DNA of 64,000 nucleotides from Cyanobacteria bacterium UBA2566 (GCA_002340255.1 DDLS01000210.1:14654-78653), one strand, 5' to 3'. Shown: positions 9,093-18,039, counted from the stretch's first letter. A program made the numbers and translations. The notes: generated by a model from the letters alone, not told the origin.

Positions 9093-10133
9093 CTATTTTA
9101 ATTGGATATTTTTGGGTGCGTCAGCCATATGAACAGTGTCTACAAACCGGGCAGTTTTGGACTGACTGGAAATGACCAAGCTATGGGTTCTGGCTCCACC
9201 GTGGAAATAGCGAACGCCTTCCATGAGGGTTCCAGGGGTAATGCCGGACGCGGCAAACAAGACGGTTTCTCCACAGGCAAGTTCTTCTGCATTGTATACC
9301 CGGTCTGGGTCTTCGATGCCCATGCTGCGTAGACGTTCGAGATTGCTTTCTTTGCTTTCGCCAATTAAGCCGGTTTTGACGATTTCTGGATCGTAGATGA
9401 GTTGACCTTGGAAGTGACCCCCTAAGCAGCGCATGGCAGCAGCGGAAATGACTCCTTCGGGAGCGGCTCCAATTCCCATGAGGGCATGGATATTGGTTCC
9501 GGAAAAGGCACAAGAAATGGCGGCGGATACGTCTCCATCGGCAATGAGGCGAACTCTTGCGCCAGCGCTACGAATTTCGTTGATCAGGTTTTTGTGACGA
9601 GGCCGATCCATGACGACAACGACTAATTCTTCTACGGAGCGATCGAGACACTCGGAGATGAGTTTTAGGTTTTCGGTCGCTGATTTGCGGATATCTACAT
9701 GGTTTTTGGCCGCTGGAGGAGCTGCCAGTTTTTTCATGTAGAAGTCGGGAGCAGCGAAGAGTCCGCCTTTTTCAGAAATGGCAAGCACAGCCATGGAACC
9801 GGGTTGACCGTAAGCGACGAGGTTGGTTCCTTCGCAGGGGTCAACGGCGATGTCAATTTCGACTAATTCGTCGGGGTTGCAGAAGTCTTTGGCATCTTCA
9901 CGGGCGCAAATGCCGACTTCTTCACCGATGTAGAGCATGGGAGCGTCATCCCGTTCTCCTTCTCCGATGACGATACGTCCGCGCATGTGGATTTGGTTCA
10001 TGCGTTCGCGCATCGCTTCTACAGCGACTTGGTCAGCGGTGTTTTTTTCCCCTTTCCCCATCCAACGAGCAGAGGCGATCGCCGCTTGTTCGACCACTTC
10101 TATAATTTCTAATCCCAATGTGGTTTCAATCAC
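9093..10133 (-). CDS. glpX: Class II FBPase/SBPase
   Basis: Bifunctional fructose-1,6-/sedoheptulose-1,7-bisphosphatase of the GlpX family, a Calvin-cycle enzyme in cyanobacteria. Landmarks are KNTADQVAVEAMRERMN, IGEGERDDAPMLYIGEEVG (metal site), VDPCEGTNLVAYG (metal and phosphate site), DGDVSAAI, GIGAAPEGVISAAA and HGGARTHSLVIS. The length is 346 residues. The start codon is GTG at 10133, with AGGGAG about eight bases upstream. The leader between it and the divergent gene at 10379 is 245 bp and probably holds the promoters of both. Confidence 0.96.
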   Translation of the reverse strand: MIETTLGLEIIEVVEQAAIASARWMGKGEKNTADQVAVEAMRERMNQIHMRGRIVIGEGERDDAPMLYIGEEVGICAREDAKDFCNPDELVEIDIAVDPCEGTNLVAYGQPGSMAVLAISEKGGLFAAPDFYMKKLAAPPAAKNHVDIRKSATENLKLISECLDRSVEELVVVVMDRPRHKNLINEIRSAGARVRLIADGDVSAAISCAFSGTNIHALMGIGAAPEGVISAAAMRCLGGHFQGQLIYDPEIVKTGLIGESKESNLERLRSMGIEDPDRVYNAEELACGETVLFAASGITPGTLMEGVRYFHGGARTHSLVISSQSKTARFVDTVHMADAPKNIQLK

Positions 10134-10378
10134 AGTTTTTCTCCCTAGAGGTAATTCAGTGAAATGCTTATATTTAGCCGGTTTCAGTGTATCAGTCTAT
10201 CAGAGTCTGGGGACAATGTTCGATCGCAGTCTCTCTGAGATTATGTTAAGTTTTGCATCGTTTATCTCCGATCCACTGCTCTGAGACCAGCCGGAGTTCA
10301 CAGAAACCAGCTTTTGTGCAAATCTCCTATAATTATCGACAAAGACTCGCTTGAGCTGAAAACTACAGGAGCCATACC

Positions 10379-10789
10379 ATGTCTGAAACTCAAGGAAATT
10401 CAGAATTATCTAAACCCGTGGAAACGGTGACTGAACAAAAAGAGGAGACCAGCTTTCTGGAACCTCTGCAAACCAAGGTCGGTAATATATTGGCCAGTTG
10501 GCAACTGAAAGTTGGACTGCTGGGGGCGGTTCTAGTGACGATCGCTCTAACGGTTTTCTTTTGGCAACATGAAGTGGCGGCTTTGGGTATGAGGCTCTGG
10601 TCAAGACAGGCCGGTGCAACCCCAATTGAATGTATGGTTAAGGATACCAATGGCGATCAGTATGTCAGTTGTAGCGCGATTCTCAACGACCAGGTGGTGC
10701 CTTTAGAATGTGGCGCAAGTATTTTTAATGTAGGCTGTCGGATTAATTATGGTGCAGCCGCGATCGGAGCGCGGAAATCGAGAGACTAG
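10379..10789 (+). CDS. Single-pass membrane protein, unknown
   Basis: A 136-residue protein that I do not recognise. An acidic hydrophilic N terminus (about 1-42) precedes one membrane helix (about 46-68, LLGAVLVTIALTVFFW) and a short C-terminal domain with four Cys (IECMV, VSCSA, LECGA, VGCRI) that could form two disulfides outside the membrane. The start is supported by ACAGGAG eight bases upstream, and TATAAT at about 10330 is a possible -10. It is divergent from glpX. The function is not inferable. Confidence 0.7.
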   Translation: MSETQGNSELSKPVETVTEQKEETSFLEPLQTKVGNILASWQLKVGLLGAVLVTIALTVFFWQHEVAALGMRLWSRQAGATPIECMVKDTNGDQYVSCSAILNDQVVPLECGASIFNVGCRINYGAAAIGARKSRD

Positions 10790-10795
10790 AGAGGG

Positions 10796-10835
10796 AATGG
10801 GGAATAGGGAATAGAGAATAGGCAGCAATGGGTCA
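10796..10835. repeat. Degenerate heptamer repeat
   Basis: Units AATGGGG, AATAGGG, AATAGAG and AATAGGC in a row with a 7-base period, immediately after the unknown membrane-protein gene. Related to the arrays at 50654 and 63960 and to the CT-rich complement at about 20-53. Confidence 0.75.
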
Positions 10836-10918
10836 TGTTTCCGCGTTTCCCCCATTCCCCCACTCCCCCGCTCATCAAAGCGCTATCATAGTTACTAAGA
10901 AATATAAAGATTTGTAAC

Positions 10919-12334
10919 ATGATTGGCTTTTCTTCCCCTGGCTTCCAGAAACTGATTAAAAAACTGCTGTTGGGTAATGAACCCACACCGGAATTACTGG
11001 CGATTTTGCTGGTGTATTTTGTCCAAGGGATTTTAAGGCTGGCGCAATTAGCAATTAGCTTTTTTCTCAAAGATGATTTGGGTTTATCTCCTGCGCAAGT
11101 TGCTGCCCTAACTGGGGTGGCGACACTGCCTTGGATTGTTAAGCCTTTGTGGGGCTTTATTTCTGATGGTTTACCGATTTTGGGCTACCGTCGCCGTCCC
11201 TATCTGATTTTGTCGGGTTTGCTGGGAAGTTTGGCTTGGGGACTGTTGGGGACGGTTGTCGATAGTGCAGTTATGGCAACGGGGGCGATCGCCCTTAGCT
11301 CCCTCTCTGTTGCCATCAGTGACGTGATTGCTGACTCCCTCGTAGTTGAACGAGCCAGAACCGAATCCACCAGCCAAGTCGGATCGCTACAATCTCTCTG
11401 TTGGGCAACTTCAGCGATCGGAGGACTAATTACAGCCTATTTAAGTGGATGGTTATTGGAAATTCTCACGCCCCAACAAGTCTTTGGCATTACAGCGATG
11501 TTTCCCTTAATCGTAGCCATGGGAGCAGGGCTGGTTGTAGAATCCCCTATAACTGACTCTACTCCAGCATGGAAGACCATCAAACACCAGGTATCCCAGC
11601 TTAAAGAAGCCATCTTTCTCCCCTCCATCTGGAAACCCACTCTCTTCCTCTTCCTCTGGCAAGCGACTCCTTCCTCAGACTCTGCCTTTTTCTTCTTCGC
11701 TACCAACGAATTAGGCTTTCCACCGGAATTTCTGGGTCGTGTGCGCCTATTTACCAGTATTGCTGGATTAATTGGTATTTGGATTTTTCAACGCTTCCTC
11801 AAAGCCGTTCCCTTTCGGCAAATCTTTGGCTGGAGTACGCTGATAGCTGTCGTTTTTGGCTTCACTCCTGTTCTCTTGGTTACTCATACGAATCGGCTCT
11901 TAGGGATTGGCGATCGCTGGTTTAGCCTCGGAGATAGTGTCATCCTCACCGTCATCGGCGAAATCGCCTTTATGCCCGTTCTCGTTCTCTGTGCCAAACT
12001 TTGCCCCCCCGGTATCGAAGCCACCCTGTTCGCTCTCCTCATGTCCATTGCCAACCTCTCCCATGTCGTCTCCCAAGAATTGGGCGCTCTCCTCATGCAT
12101 AGCTTTGGCATTACTCCCAACACCTTCGACAACCTCGCCCTGTTGGTTACCCTCACTAACCTCTCCTCCCTTCTACCCCTTCCCTTCCTGAAACTCCTAC
12201 CAAGCGACAACACTCTCAGCACCCCACAAGTGGCAGACAACCCCATCCATCCTCTTCCAGATGAAGAGGGCGATCCAGAAAGCACTAAACCCTTAGCGGG
12301 ACTCAAACAAATTTCAAGCCCAAACCAAGCGTAA
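10919..12334 (+). CDS. BT1-family folate/biopterin transporter
   Basis: A 471-residue polytopic carrier with about twelve hydrophobic segments. It matches the folate-biopterin transporter (BT1, major facilitator) family: LLVYFVQGILRLAQLAISFFLKDDLGLSP, then WIVKPLWGFISDGLPILGYRRRPY, a classic BT1 loop, and SDVIADSLVVERAR. Cyanobacterial members import folates; the substrate here is inferred. The C-terminal ~50 residues are hydrophilic. ATG at 10919, immediately after a GT-rich leader and a heptamer-repeat spacer (about 10796-10830). No operon partner. Confidence 0.88.
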   Translation: MIGFSSPGFQKLIKKLLLGNEPTPELLAILLVYFVQGILRLAQLAISFFLKDDLGLSPAQVAALTGVATLPWIVKPLWGFISDGLPILGYRRRPYLILSGLLGSLAWGLLGTVVDSAVMATGAIALSSLSVAISDVIADSLVVERARTESTSQVGSLQSLCWATSAIGGLITAYLSGWLLEILTPQQVFGITAMFPLIVAMGAGLVVESPITDSTPAWKTIKHQVSQLKEAIFLPSIWKPTLFLFLWQATPSSDSAFFFFATNELGFPPEFLGRVRLFTSIAGLIGIWIFQRFLKAVPFRQIFGWSTLIAVVFGFTPVLLVTHTNRLLGIGDRWFSLGDSVILTVIGEIAFMPVLVLCAKLCPPGIEATLFALLMSIANLSHVVSQELGALLMHSFGITPNTFDNLALLVTLTNLSSLLPLPFLKLLPSDNTLSTPQVADNPIHPLPDEEGDPESTKPLAGLKQISSPNQA

Positions 12335-13240
12335 ACGTTATTTGTAAGTGGTATTCGAGCGTGGTTTTATTCCCAATTTCTGAACAATTAGAAAAATCTA
12401 GAGATGCAATCCTTTATGACCCAGAATATGCTTTGCTCAGAACGATCCTTAAATCTCATTTCCCAAATTTAGGAGATATAGCGTTTCTCAAATAGATGAG
12501 GCACAATAAAAACTATGCTTTCATTTACCAGTTTGTTACTCCTCTCTTCTAATGTACCTCACTAATTCGATAAAGGTTATAAAATATTTTTTTTGCACTG
12601 GATTCCAGACCCTGACATGGATTTTTATACTTTATTAATTGATGGGGAATACTGGCTTGAAGTTCACATATCAAGAGAGCCTCATGTCAGCAACCCAGTT
12701 TTTTTGAAGTTACAACAGTGGTGGATTTTCTAAAACAGAAACCTAAAATGTCTAAAAGGTCACGACGGGAATTTGAGACCGCTATTAAGCTTTCTAAAAC
12801 AGAATGAGATGGCTGTTTAAGGGGAATTCAAAGCATGTCGCTCGATCTCCAGTTACACCCAACGTTCTCCTCACTGTTGAATAGTCTGTTTTTTCTCCTC
12901 AACAGTCACTGTAGCGCGATCTCCTCTTTCTTGTTAGCCTTCTTTGTCTTGACGTTCGCGATCTTTGAGGTGATACGGATCGTTATTGCGCTCGATTGAG
13001 CCCTATGAGCCCTCTCCTGCTCCTGCACCGCCACTTCTTCCGGCAAAAATACGAAAAAGTTAAGGTTTCCACAGCAATTGCCGCTCTTGACTCTAATCCA
13101 CGAATTGCTCCACCAGTGGGCAGCGCTATACCAATGGGAAATTCCTGACTTAAGGTTTAAATTCTCCCCCTTCATCTCCATCCTTTGATAACCTGATATG
13201 AATAATCCAGTCTACTACCGCTTAGGAACCTGAATCATTA
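12335..13240. other. Gene-poor stretch with micro-ORFs
   Basis: This 906-base gap holds no protein I recognise. Short plus-strand frames exist. One at 12617-12733 encodes 38 residues (MDFYTLLIDGEYWLEVH...). One at 12835-12999 encodes 54 residues with AAGGGGA eight bases before the ATG and a hydrophobic C-terminal half. A third open frame ends at about 12495. Broken frames follow between 13000 and 13170. The region is AT-rich and looks like a graveyard of decayed genes; the 12835 ORF is the only one with a decent ribosome-binding site. Confidence 0.4.
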
Positions 13241-13999
13241 ATGAATTCAACCATCACCGCGCTACCCAACCTCGATACTCAAACCCTACACGAACAGTTC
13301 TCCGATATAGAAGCTAGGGATATTGTACAATGGGCTGCTAGAACCTTTGGCGAAGGTCTAGCCATGAGTACCAGTTTCGGCATTCAATCGGCTGTGATGC
13401 TCCATTTGGTCACTTCTGTTGTGCCCAATATCCCAGTTATTTGGGTAGATACGGGCTATTTACCTCCAGAAACCTATCGCTTTGCCCATGATTTAACCCA
13501 CAAACTTAACCTCAACCTAAAAATTTACCAATCTTCCATGAGTCCGGCCCATATGGAAGCTATTTATGGAAAACTCTGGGAACAAGGTACAGTAGAAGCA
13601 TTAAATCAATACGATCAACTGCGTAAAGTTGAACCCATGCAACGAGCGTTAAAAGAACTTAACGTCACGGCTTGGTTAGCGGGTTTGCGCCGCGACCAAA
13701 CCGATCACCGTAAGAGTTTACAGTTTATTAATCGTCAAGGCAATATTTATAAGGTTTTACCCATTCTGAATTGGAATTCACGGGATGTTTACCAATATTT
13801 AGTTGCCCATGATTTACCCTATCATCCGTTGTTTGATGAGGGGTATATGACTGTTGGAGATTGGCATTCTTCTCGTCCGCTCAGTTTGGAAGATGGGCAT
13901 GAACGCGATACGCGATTCCAAGGTCTTAAACAAGAATGTGGATTGCATTTGCCCGAGACTGACGATGAGGCTCACAGTCTTGATTCTAGTAGTTTATAG
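13241..13999 (+). CDS. cysH: PAPS reductase
   Basis: Phosphoadenylyl-sulfate reductase, which reduces PAPS to sulfite using thioredoxin in assimilatory sulfate reduction. PP-loop region SFGIQSAVMLHL, VIWVDTGYLPPETYRFA, WLAGLRRDQTDHRKSL, and the C-terminal catalytic Cys233 in ECGLH. The paired cysteines (CC...CxxC) that bind a [4Fe-4S] cluster in APS-type enzymes are absent, which points to the PAPS/thioredoxin type. 252 residues. It stands alone; the converging hydrolase gene overlaps a 16-bp inverted repeat just downstream. Confidence 0.94.
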   Translation: MNSTITALPNLDTQTLHEQFSDIEARDIVQWAARTFGEGLAMSTSFGIQSAVMLHLVTSVVPNIPVIWVDTGYLPPETYRFAHDLTHKLNLNLKIYQSSMSPAHMEAIYGKLWEQGTVEALNQYDQLRKVEPMQRALKELNVTAWLAGLRRDQTDHRKSLQFINRQGNIYKVLPILNWNSRDVYQYLVAHDLPYHPLFDEGYMTVGDWHSSRPLSLEDGHERDTRFQGLKQECGLHLPETDDEAHSLDSSSL

Positions 14000-14011
14000 C
14001 GTTTTGGACTG

Positions 14012-14055
14012 GGGAATAGGCAAGAGGGAATAGTCATTGCCTCTTGCCTATTCCC
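14012..14055. repeat. 16-bp perfect inverted repeat
   Basis: GGGAATAGGCAAGAGG pairs with CCTCTTGCCTATTCCC around a 12-base loop, between cysH and the converging alpha/beta hydrolase. The right arm lies inside the last codons of the hydrolase. The arms are built from the heptamer-like GGGAATA units found elsewhere in the window. It could act as a bidirectional transcription end, though T-runs are lacking. Confidence 0.75.
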
Positions 14056-14906
14056 TGAGTAATAGAAGAGGAATGACTTTGCAAAAAATCACCTAAAATT
14101 TGATTAAAGGGTTCCGGCTCAACTAAAAAGGCCCAATGGTTACTGGGGACTGTTTCAATTGTTAAATTCTGAAGATAAGTGCGGTACGGTTTTAATTGCC
14201 AGTTTGTGCGATTGAGGCCTTTTTCTGGAGTAATTAATAAAGTGGGCAGGTCTAGGAGTTGAGTCAGTCCAGCAACTTGCATCACTTCTTTAAAGATTTC
14301 ATTGCGAGCATCAACAGTGAATTTGCTTCCCCAAGTTCCATCCGGTTTAGATTCGATACTGTTTTGAAAAACTTGTTGCTGTAAATCGCTCCATCCCCGA
14401 TATTGCTTGAGGGTTTTGGCTTTGGTTTCGGCAACCTCATAGCTGCTAAAGGGGCCCATCCCTTGCAAGAAGGGCAAGACGCGATAGAGTAAGGGAAAAG
14501 TGACCTCAAAAAATTTGGGGATTTTATCGATAAAAAAGGGATCGACTAAGGTCATAGTCCGGAAACGTTGGGAATTCTGACTTGCCCAGAGGGGTAAAAA
14601 TTTTGCGGAAAAGGAGTGACCAATAATATGGGCACTTTTCCATCCCAGATGATCCATTAATGCTTCTAAATCAGTAATGAGGCGATCGAAGGTATATCCA
14701 GTTTTGGGTTTATCACTTTCTCCATGGCCGCGCAAGTCGGGGGCAATGCAATGGAAGTTTGGCCTTAGGGAGGAAGCGAAACTTGACCAAACGAGGGCAT
14801 GATCGGCTAAACCATGCAATAACAAAACGGGTTCTGTGCCTGAGCAATGCCATTGAAGGTAGGATAATTGTAGATGATCTGTGGAGAATGTATGACGGAT
14901 AGCCAT
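14034..14906 (-). CDS. Alpha/beta hydrolase
   Basis: A 290-residue alpha/beta-fold hydrolase. Oxyanion region LLLHGLADHALVW, conserved DLRGHGESDKP, nucleophile elbow GHSFS (Ser98), a helical cap (about 120-195) and the catalytic His in SNHWAFLVEPEPF. The substrate is unknown. The final residues (ITQGIGKRQ) are encoded by a heptamer-type inverted repeat, so the natural C terminus has been extended or replaced by repeat sequence. It is divergent from the CysZ-like gene with only 39 bp between starts, so the two promoters must overlap. Confidence 0.88.
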   Translation of the reverse strand: MAIRHTFSTDHLQLSYLQWHCSGTEPVLLLHGLADHALVWSSFASSLRPNFHCIAPDLRGHGESDKPKTGYTFDRLITDLEALMDHLGWKSAHIIGHSFSAKFLPLWASQNSQRFRTMTLVDPFFIDKIPKFFEVTFPLLYRVLPFLQGMGPFSSYEVAETKAKTLKQYRGWSDLQQQVFQNSIESKPDGTWGSKFTVDARNEIFKEVMQVAGLTQLLDLPTLLITPEKGLNRTNWQLKPYRTYLQNLTIETVPSNHWAFLVEPEPFNQILGDFLQSHSSSITQGIGKRQ

Positions 14907-14945
14907 GTGATGCTCTCTCTGGATTTACGATAAGGTGCGATCGCT

Positions 14946-15794
14946 ATGTTTAATCTTCCCATGGGATTGATTACTGGAGCAACTTACCCGTTTCGCGCTT
15001 TGGCATTATTGGTGAATCAGCCTAAATTGCGCGGTTATGTAATTGTGCCGATTTTAATCAATATCTTGATTGGTATTGCGCTCTATGTGGGTTTAGTGTT
15101 TCCCGGTTTGGAACTGGTGGATACTCTGACACAGCAGTGGACGTTTCAGTGGAATCAATGGATCGCTAGTTTACCGATGTGGTTAGGGTTTTTAACCGGG
15201 TTTGCAGTTGTCGTCCATTGGCTGTTAAATGTTTTGATGCTGTTGGTTTTATTTCTGGTTACAGGCTTTTTATTGGTTCAGTTTGGGGCAATTTTAGGGT
15301 CTCCCTGGTATGGTCAATTATCGGAACAAATTGAGAAAATACGCCTGGGACAACTGCCGCAGATCAATACTCATCCGTTGGCGATCGCCCAGGATATTTG
15401 GCGAGCCATCCTGTTTGAGTTAAAAAAACTACTGTTGATGGCGATCGCTGGTATTCCCTTATTGCTATTTAACTTTATTCCGGCGATCGGAACGCTGCTC
15501 TTTAGCATCGGCAGTTTAACCCTAGCGACAACCCTCGTTTGCCTAGATTTTTTTGATTCCCCTCTAGAGCGCCGCAAGCTTCCCTTTCGGCAAAAGTTAA
15601 CCTTAGTTTGGCGCACGTTTCCCGCCAGTGCCACGTTTGGCTTAGTGTGTTTTGGATTGGTGAGTGTTCCGTTTATCAATATTTTAACGGTTCCCCTTTG
15701 TGTGTCTGGTGGCACTCTATTGTTCTGCGATCGCATTTGGCCCCATCATTTTACCCAAGAGCGATCGGATATAGCGATTGGTACTAGGGAATAG
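14946..15794 (+). CDS. EI24/CysZ-like membrane protein
   Basis: A 282-residue polytopic protein of the EI24 domain family, which includes the sulfate permease CysZ. It opens with GLITGATYPFRALALLVNQPKLRGYVIVPILIN, typical of the family, followed by long hydrophobic hairpins at about 30-50, 80-120 and 158-190 and a terminal pair at about 225-255. FDSPLERRKLPF is the conserved cytoplasmic loop. cysH is 950 bp away, so a link to sulfate assimilation is tempting, but the neighbourhood is not an operon and cyanobacterial EI24 proteins have no proven role. Confidence 0.8.
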   Translation: MFNLPMGLITGATYPFRALALLVNQPKLRGYVIVPILINILIGIALYVGLVFPGLELVDTLTQQWTFQWNQWIASLPMWLGFLTGFAVVVHWLLNVLMLLVLFLVTGFLLVQFGAILGSPWYGQLSEQIEKIRLGQLPQINTHPLAIAQDIWRAILFELKKLLLMAIAGIPLLLFNFIPAIGTLLFSIGSLTLATTLVCLDFFDSPLERRKLPFRQKLTLVWRTFPASATFGLVCFGLVSVPFINILTVPLCVSGGTLLFCDRIWPHHFTQERSDIAIGTRE

Positions 15795-15801
15795 AGCAGT
15801 T

Positions 15802-17478
15802 CTAGTTAACGCGCTCCATTGATTCTATCCTTGGAGTAGAGAGCATTTCTTCCGACTCGGATGCTTCCATTTCTGAAGGGTTAGTCAAGGTTTCCAGGGG
15901 AGGAGATTCTATAGGAGCTATCGATTCTTCCAAAGGCGCAGAATCGACTAAATCGGGAAATTCGATCGCCTCTTGAGCTTCTTCTTCTAACGCTTCTGGA
16001 GTCTCGATTTCCTCTTCTATAACTTCGGGTTCTGGCGTTTCAATTTCTTCTTCTATAGTTTCGGGTTCAGAAGGGGATTCAATCACCTCTTCTACAACCG
16101 GAGATTCAGGGGTGATTTCCAAAGTCTCTTCTGGCTCTACAGCTTTATTACCAAAGGGATTAATAGACTTAACATCAAGTTGGTTCCATTTGGATTTTAG
16201 GCGATCGCGCCACTGATTCAGATTTAGTTGCTTACGCCATACTGGAGTTTCACTAACAACTGGTTCCGCTTCCTCTTCCACTCCTGAAGATTCCAGTATG
16301 ATTTCTTCTGGTTCTACCGTTTCCATCGGTTCTGACTCTAGAGTTTCTAGACTCTCTTCTTCCACATCCACAGTTTCAGCAACCTCTTCTTCTACAGGTT
16401 CCTCTACCGCTGGAGTTTCCAAAACCTCTTCCTCTACCTCTGGAGTTTCCGGAACTTCTTCCTCCGCCGCTACTGGTTCTTCCTGCGGTTCTAAAACTTC
16501 CGTCTCTGGTACAGCAGGAGTGATATAGTCTGGATCGACAATACCTTGGGCCACTTCAGCACTAATTTCACCTCGAATCAGTTGAGACAGGGTATCCGTG
16601 GCTTCAGGATCGTAGGTTACCAACCGAGCAGTGGTATTGAAAACATTGTTAATCGGGTTACCCAGTTCATCTAGAATTTCCAGTTTGACCCAGTTTTTGC
16701 CTCGGTCAAATCCTTTCAGATACAAAGGTTCCCAGCGATCGAGGATAAACTCTTCTCCATTTACCGATGCCCGAATCCGCCAGTCTAGAATATTGTCCTC
16801 TGAATTTTCTTGCGCGACAACATGCAGAGGCGCATTGGTGAGATAGAAATCTAACAGAATGGGTTCGGCACCATACGTACCGATGGGATTGCTGTAGGTG
16901 AGCAGGGGAAGGTCAGGATTAGGGATTTGGTCTTCAGTTTGCGTAAAGACGTGAAACGTGGTTTGGGCGTAAGCACTTTCATTTTTGAAGCTCTCTCCCC
17001 AGGGAGTGGTGGCGAATACTCTAATGGTATGGGTTCCCGGATTGAGGTTGCTAAACCTAAGGGGTTGGGATAGGTCATAAAGGGTTGTGTAGGGTTCGTT
17101 GTCTAGGGTCACTTCCAGGTGAGGTCCTAGAGCTAGATTCGGGTCTTTATGTATGGGTAAGTCTTGAACTTCGAGTTTTAGGGTAAAGGTGGTGTCTTGG
17201 AGTGTTTGCTCAGGTTGAGGATTGAGGATTGTGACTTGGGGTTGGTAGCTTTCGAGAATTGGCCGTAGTTTTTGGATGGCTTCTGGGGGCGAGACTTCAG
17301 CGATTTTGGAGGGAACTTCCCGCTTAAGAGGATTGGAGATCCCGGAGGTGGGATTGGGGAGATTGAGGCTTCCTTGATCCCCACAACTGACCACTCCCAG
17401 GGATAGACCCAGCACTAACATGAGTCCTAAGAGGCTTGAAATCATGCGTTTCCCGATTTTCTGATGCAACACCGACAT
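15802..17478 (-). CDS. Glu-rich repeat lipoprotein
   Basis: A 558-residue protein with a lipoprotein signal (hydrophobic 13-31, lipobox-like GVVSC with Cys32), then a folded ~270-residue region with beta-sandwich character (VTILNPQPEQTLQDTTFTLKLEV; PGTHTIRVFATTPWGES). The C-terminal part (about 320-540) is dominated by Glu, Pro, Val and Thr repeats such as PEVEEEVLETP and EVIEEEIETPE, interrupted by one basic island (RKQLNLNQWRDRLKSKWNQL). It is probably an envelope protein with an acidic flexible stalk. The family is not one I can name. A later in-frame ATG at 17445 is a possible start. It converges with the EI24 gene, 7 bp apart. Confidence 0.75.
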   Translation of the reverse strand: MSVLHQKIGKRMISSLLGLMLVLGLSLGVVSCGDQGSLNLPNPTSGISNPLKREVPSKIAEVSPPEAIQKLRPILESYQPQVTILNPQPEQTLQDTTFTLKLEVQDLPIHKDPNLALGPHLEVTLDNEPYTTLYDLSQPLRFSNLNPGTHTIRVFATTPWGESFKNESAYAQTTFHVFTQTEDQIPNPDLPLLTYSNPIGTYGAEPILLDFYLTNAPLHVVAQENSEDNILDWRIRASVNGEEFILDRWEPLYLKGFDRGKNWVKLEILDELGNPINNVFNTTARLVTYDPEATDTLSQLIRGEISAEVAQGIVDPDYITPAVPETEVLEPQEEPVAAEEEVPETPEVEEEVLETPAVEEPVEEEVAETVDVEEESLETLESEPMETVEPEEIILESSGVEEEAEPVVSETPVWRKQLNLNQWRDRLKSKWNQLDVKSINPFGNKAVEPEETLEITPESPVVEEVIESPSEPETIEEEIETPEPEVIEEEIETPEALEEEAQEAIEFPDLVDSAPLEESIAPIESPPLETLTNPSEMEASESEEMLSTPRIESMERVN

Positions 17479-17592
17479 CCTTAATCCCTTGCACGTTAAA
17501 GTACAGCGCTATTTTATCACCAACCTGGAAGTCTCTAAACTGGGTCTCCTTCATTCCATTGAGTTTTGTAAATATTATTGATAGATTATTGA

Positions 17593-17616
17593 CTTTTGTT
17601 CTGTTTTTTGAACAAA
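17593..17616. promoter_or_regulatory. TTTTGTTC/GAACAAAA palindrome
   Basis: Perfect 8-bp inverted repeat with an 8-base spacer in the divergent region between the lipoprotein gene and psaA, about 115 bp upstream of the lipoprotein start. It has the shape of an operator; no regulator is identified. Confidence 0.35.
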
Positions 17617-17847
17617 AAGCTATCTGAAGATTTAACCCCACACTTGATGAAGGCAAATTTGAATTATTGTTAAGTAGCTTCCTCAAAGGGAAGACAAGTC
17701 CTATAATTCACAGTCAGTACACTACTTAAAACCGGTGACCTTCTGGATCGCTTGATCCTAGTGAAACCTTCGGAGTATCGGGATCAAAGAGAAAAGGCTA
17801 TAAAAGGGCAATGTCCTGAGTAAGGAAATTAAAATTCCTCAAATTCA

Positions 17848-17865
17848 GTAACAAAGCTTTACATA
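17848..17865 (+). promoter_or_regulatory. HLR1-like RpaB site
   Basis: GTAACAAAGCTTTACATA matches the cyanobacterial HLR1 element, two (G/T)TTACA(T/A)(T/A) repeats two bases apart, with one mismatch in the first repeat. RpaB binds HLR1 at photosystem I genes and mediates high-light repression and low-light activation. It lies 175 bp before the psaA ATG. TATAAA at about 17804 could be a -10 upstream of it, and its position relative to the real transcript start is unknown. Confidence 0.6.
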
Positions 17866-17890
17866 GCCCCACATCTTCAAAAAAAACCGC

Positions 17891-17927
17891 TCTTGAACAT
17901 CAAGAAATCTAATCTTGAACATCAAGA
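17891..17927. promoter_or_regulatory. Twin TCTTGAACATCAAGA palindromes
   Basis: The same 15-mer, itself a palindrome (TCTTGA-ACA-TCAAGA), occurs at 17891-17905 and 17913-17927. The 22-base repeat distance is about two helical turns, so two dimers would sit on one DNA face. It lies between the HLR1-like site and the psaA start, in the probable leader. As RNA each copy could also form a 6-bp hairpin. Confidence 0.6.
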
Positions 17928-18039
17928 GATCGCCGAATAGATCCCAAAACCACGTTAAAGTCCCTCACAGAACTAACCCTATTAAGTAGTGCCTAGCGTT
18001 CTGTAATGACGCTACTTGTCTAAAGAGAGGAGAGTCTCA

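Noticed and set aside
12906..13181. 91-residue minus-strand frame in the gene-poor gap
   Set aside because: Composition is not protein-like, with no start signal or homology; it runs opposite a plus-strand micro-ORF with a better start.
17324..17686. 120-residue minus-strand frame upstream of and overlapping the lipoprotein start, with a protein-like patch (FRDFQVGDKIALYFNVQG)
   Set aside because: The second half is in the wrong frame of the lipoprotein gene and there is no ribosome-binding site. It could be a decayed neighbour, but support is too thin.
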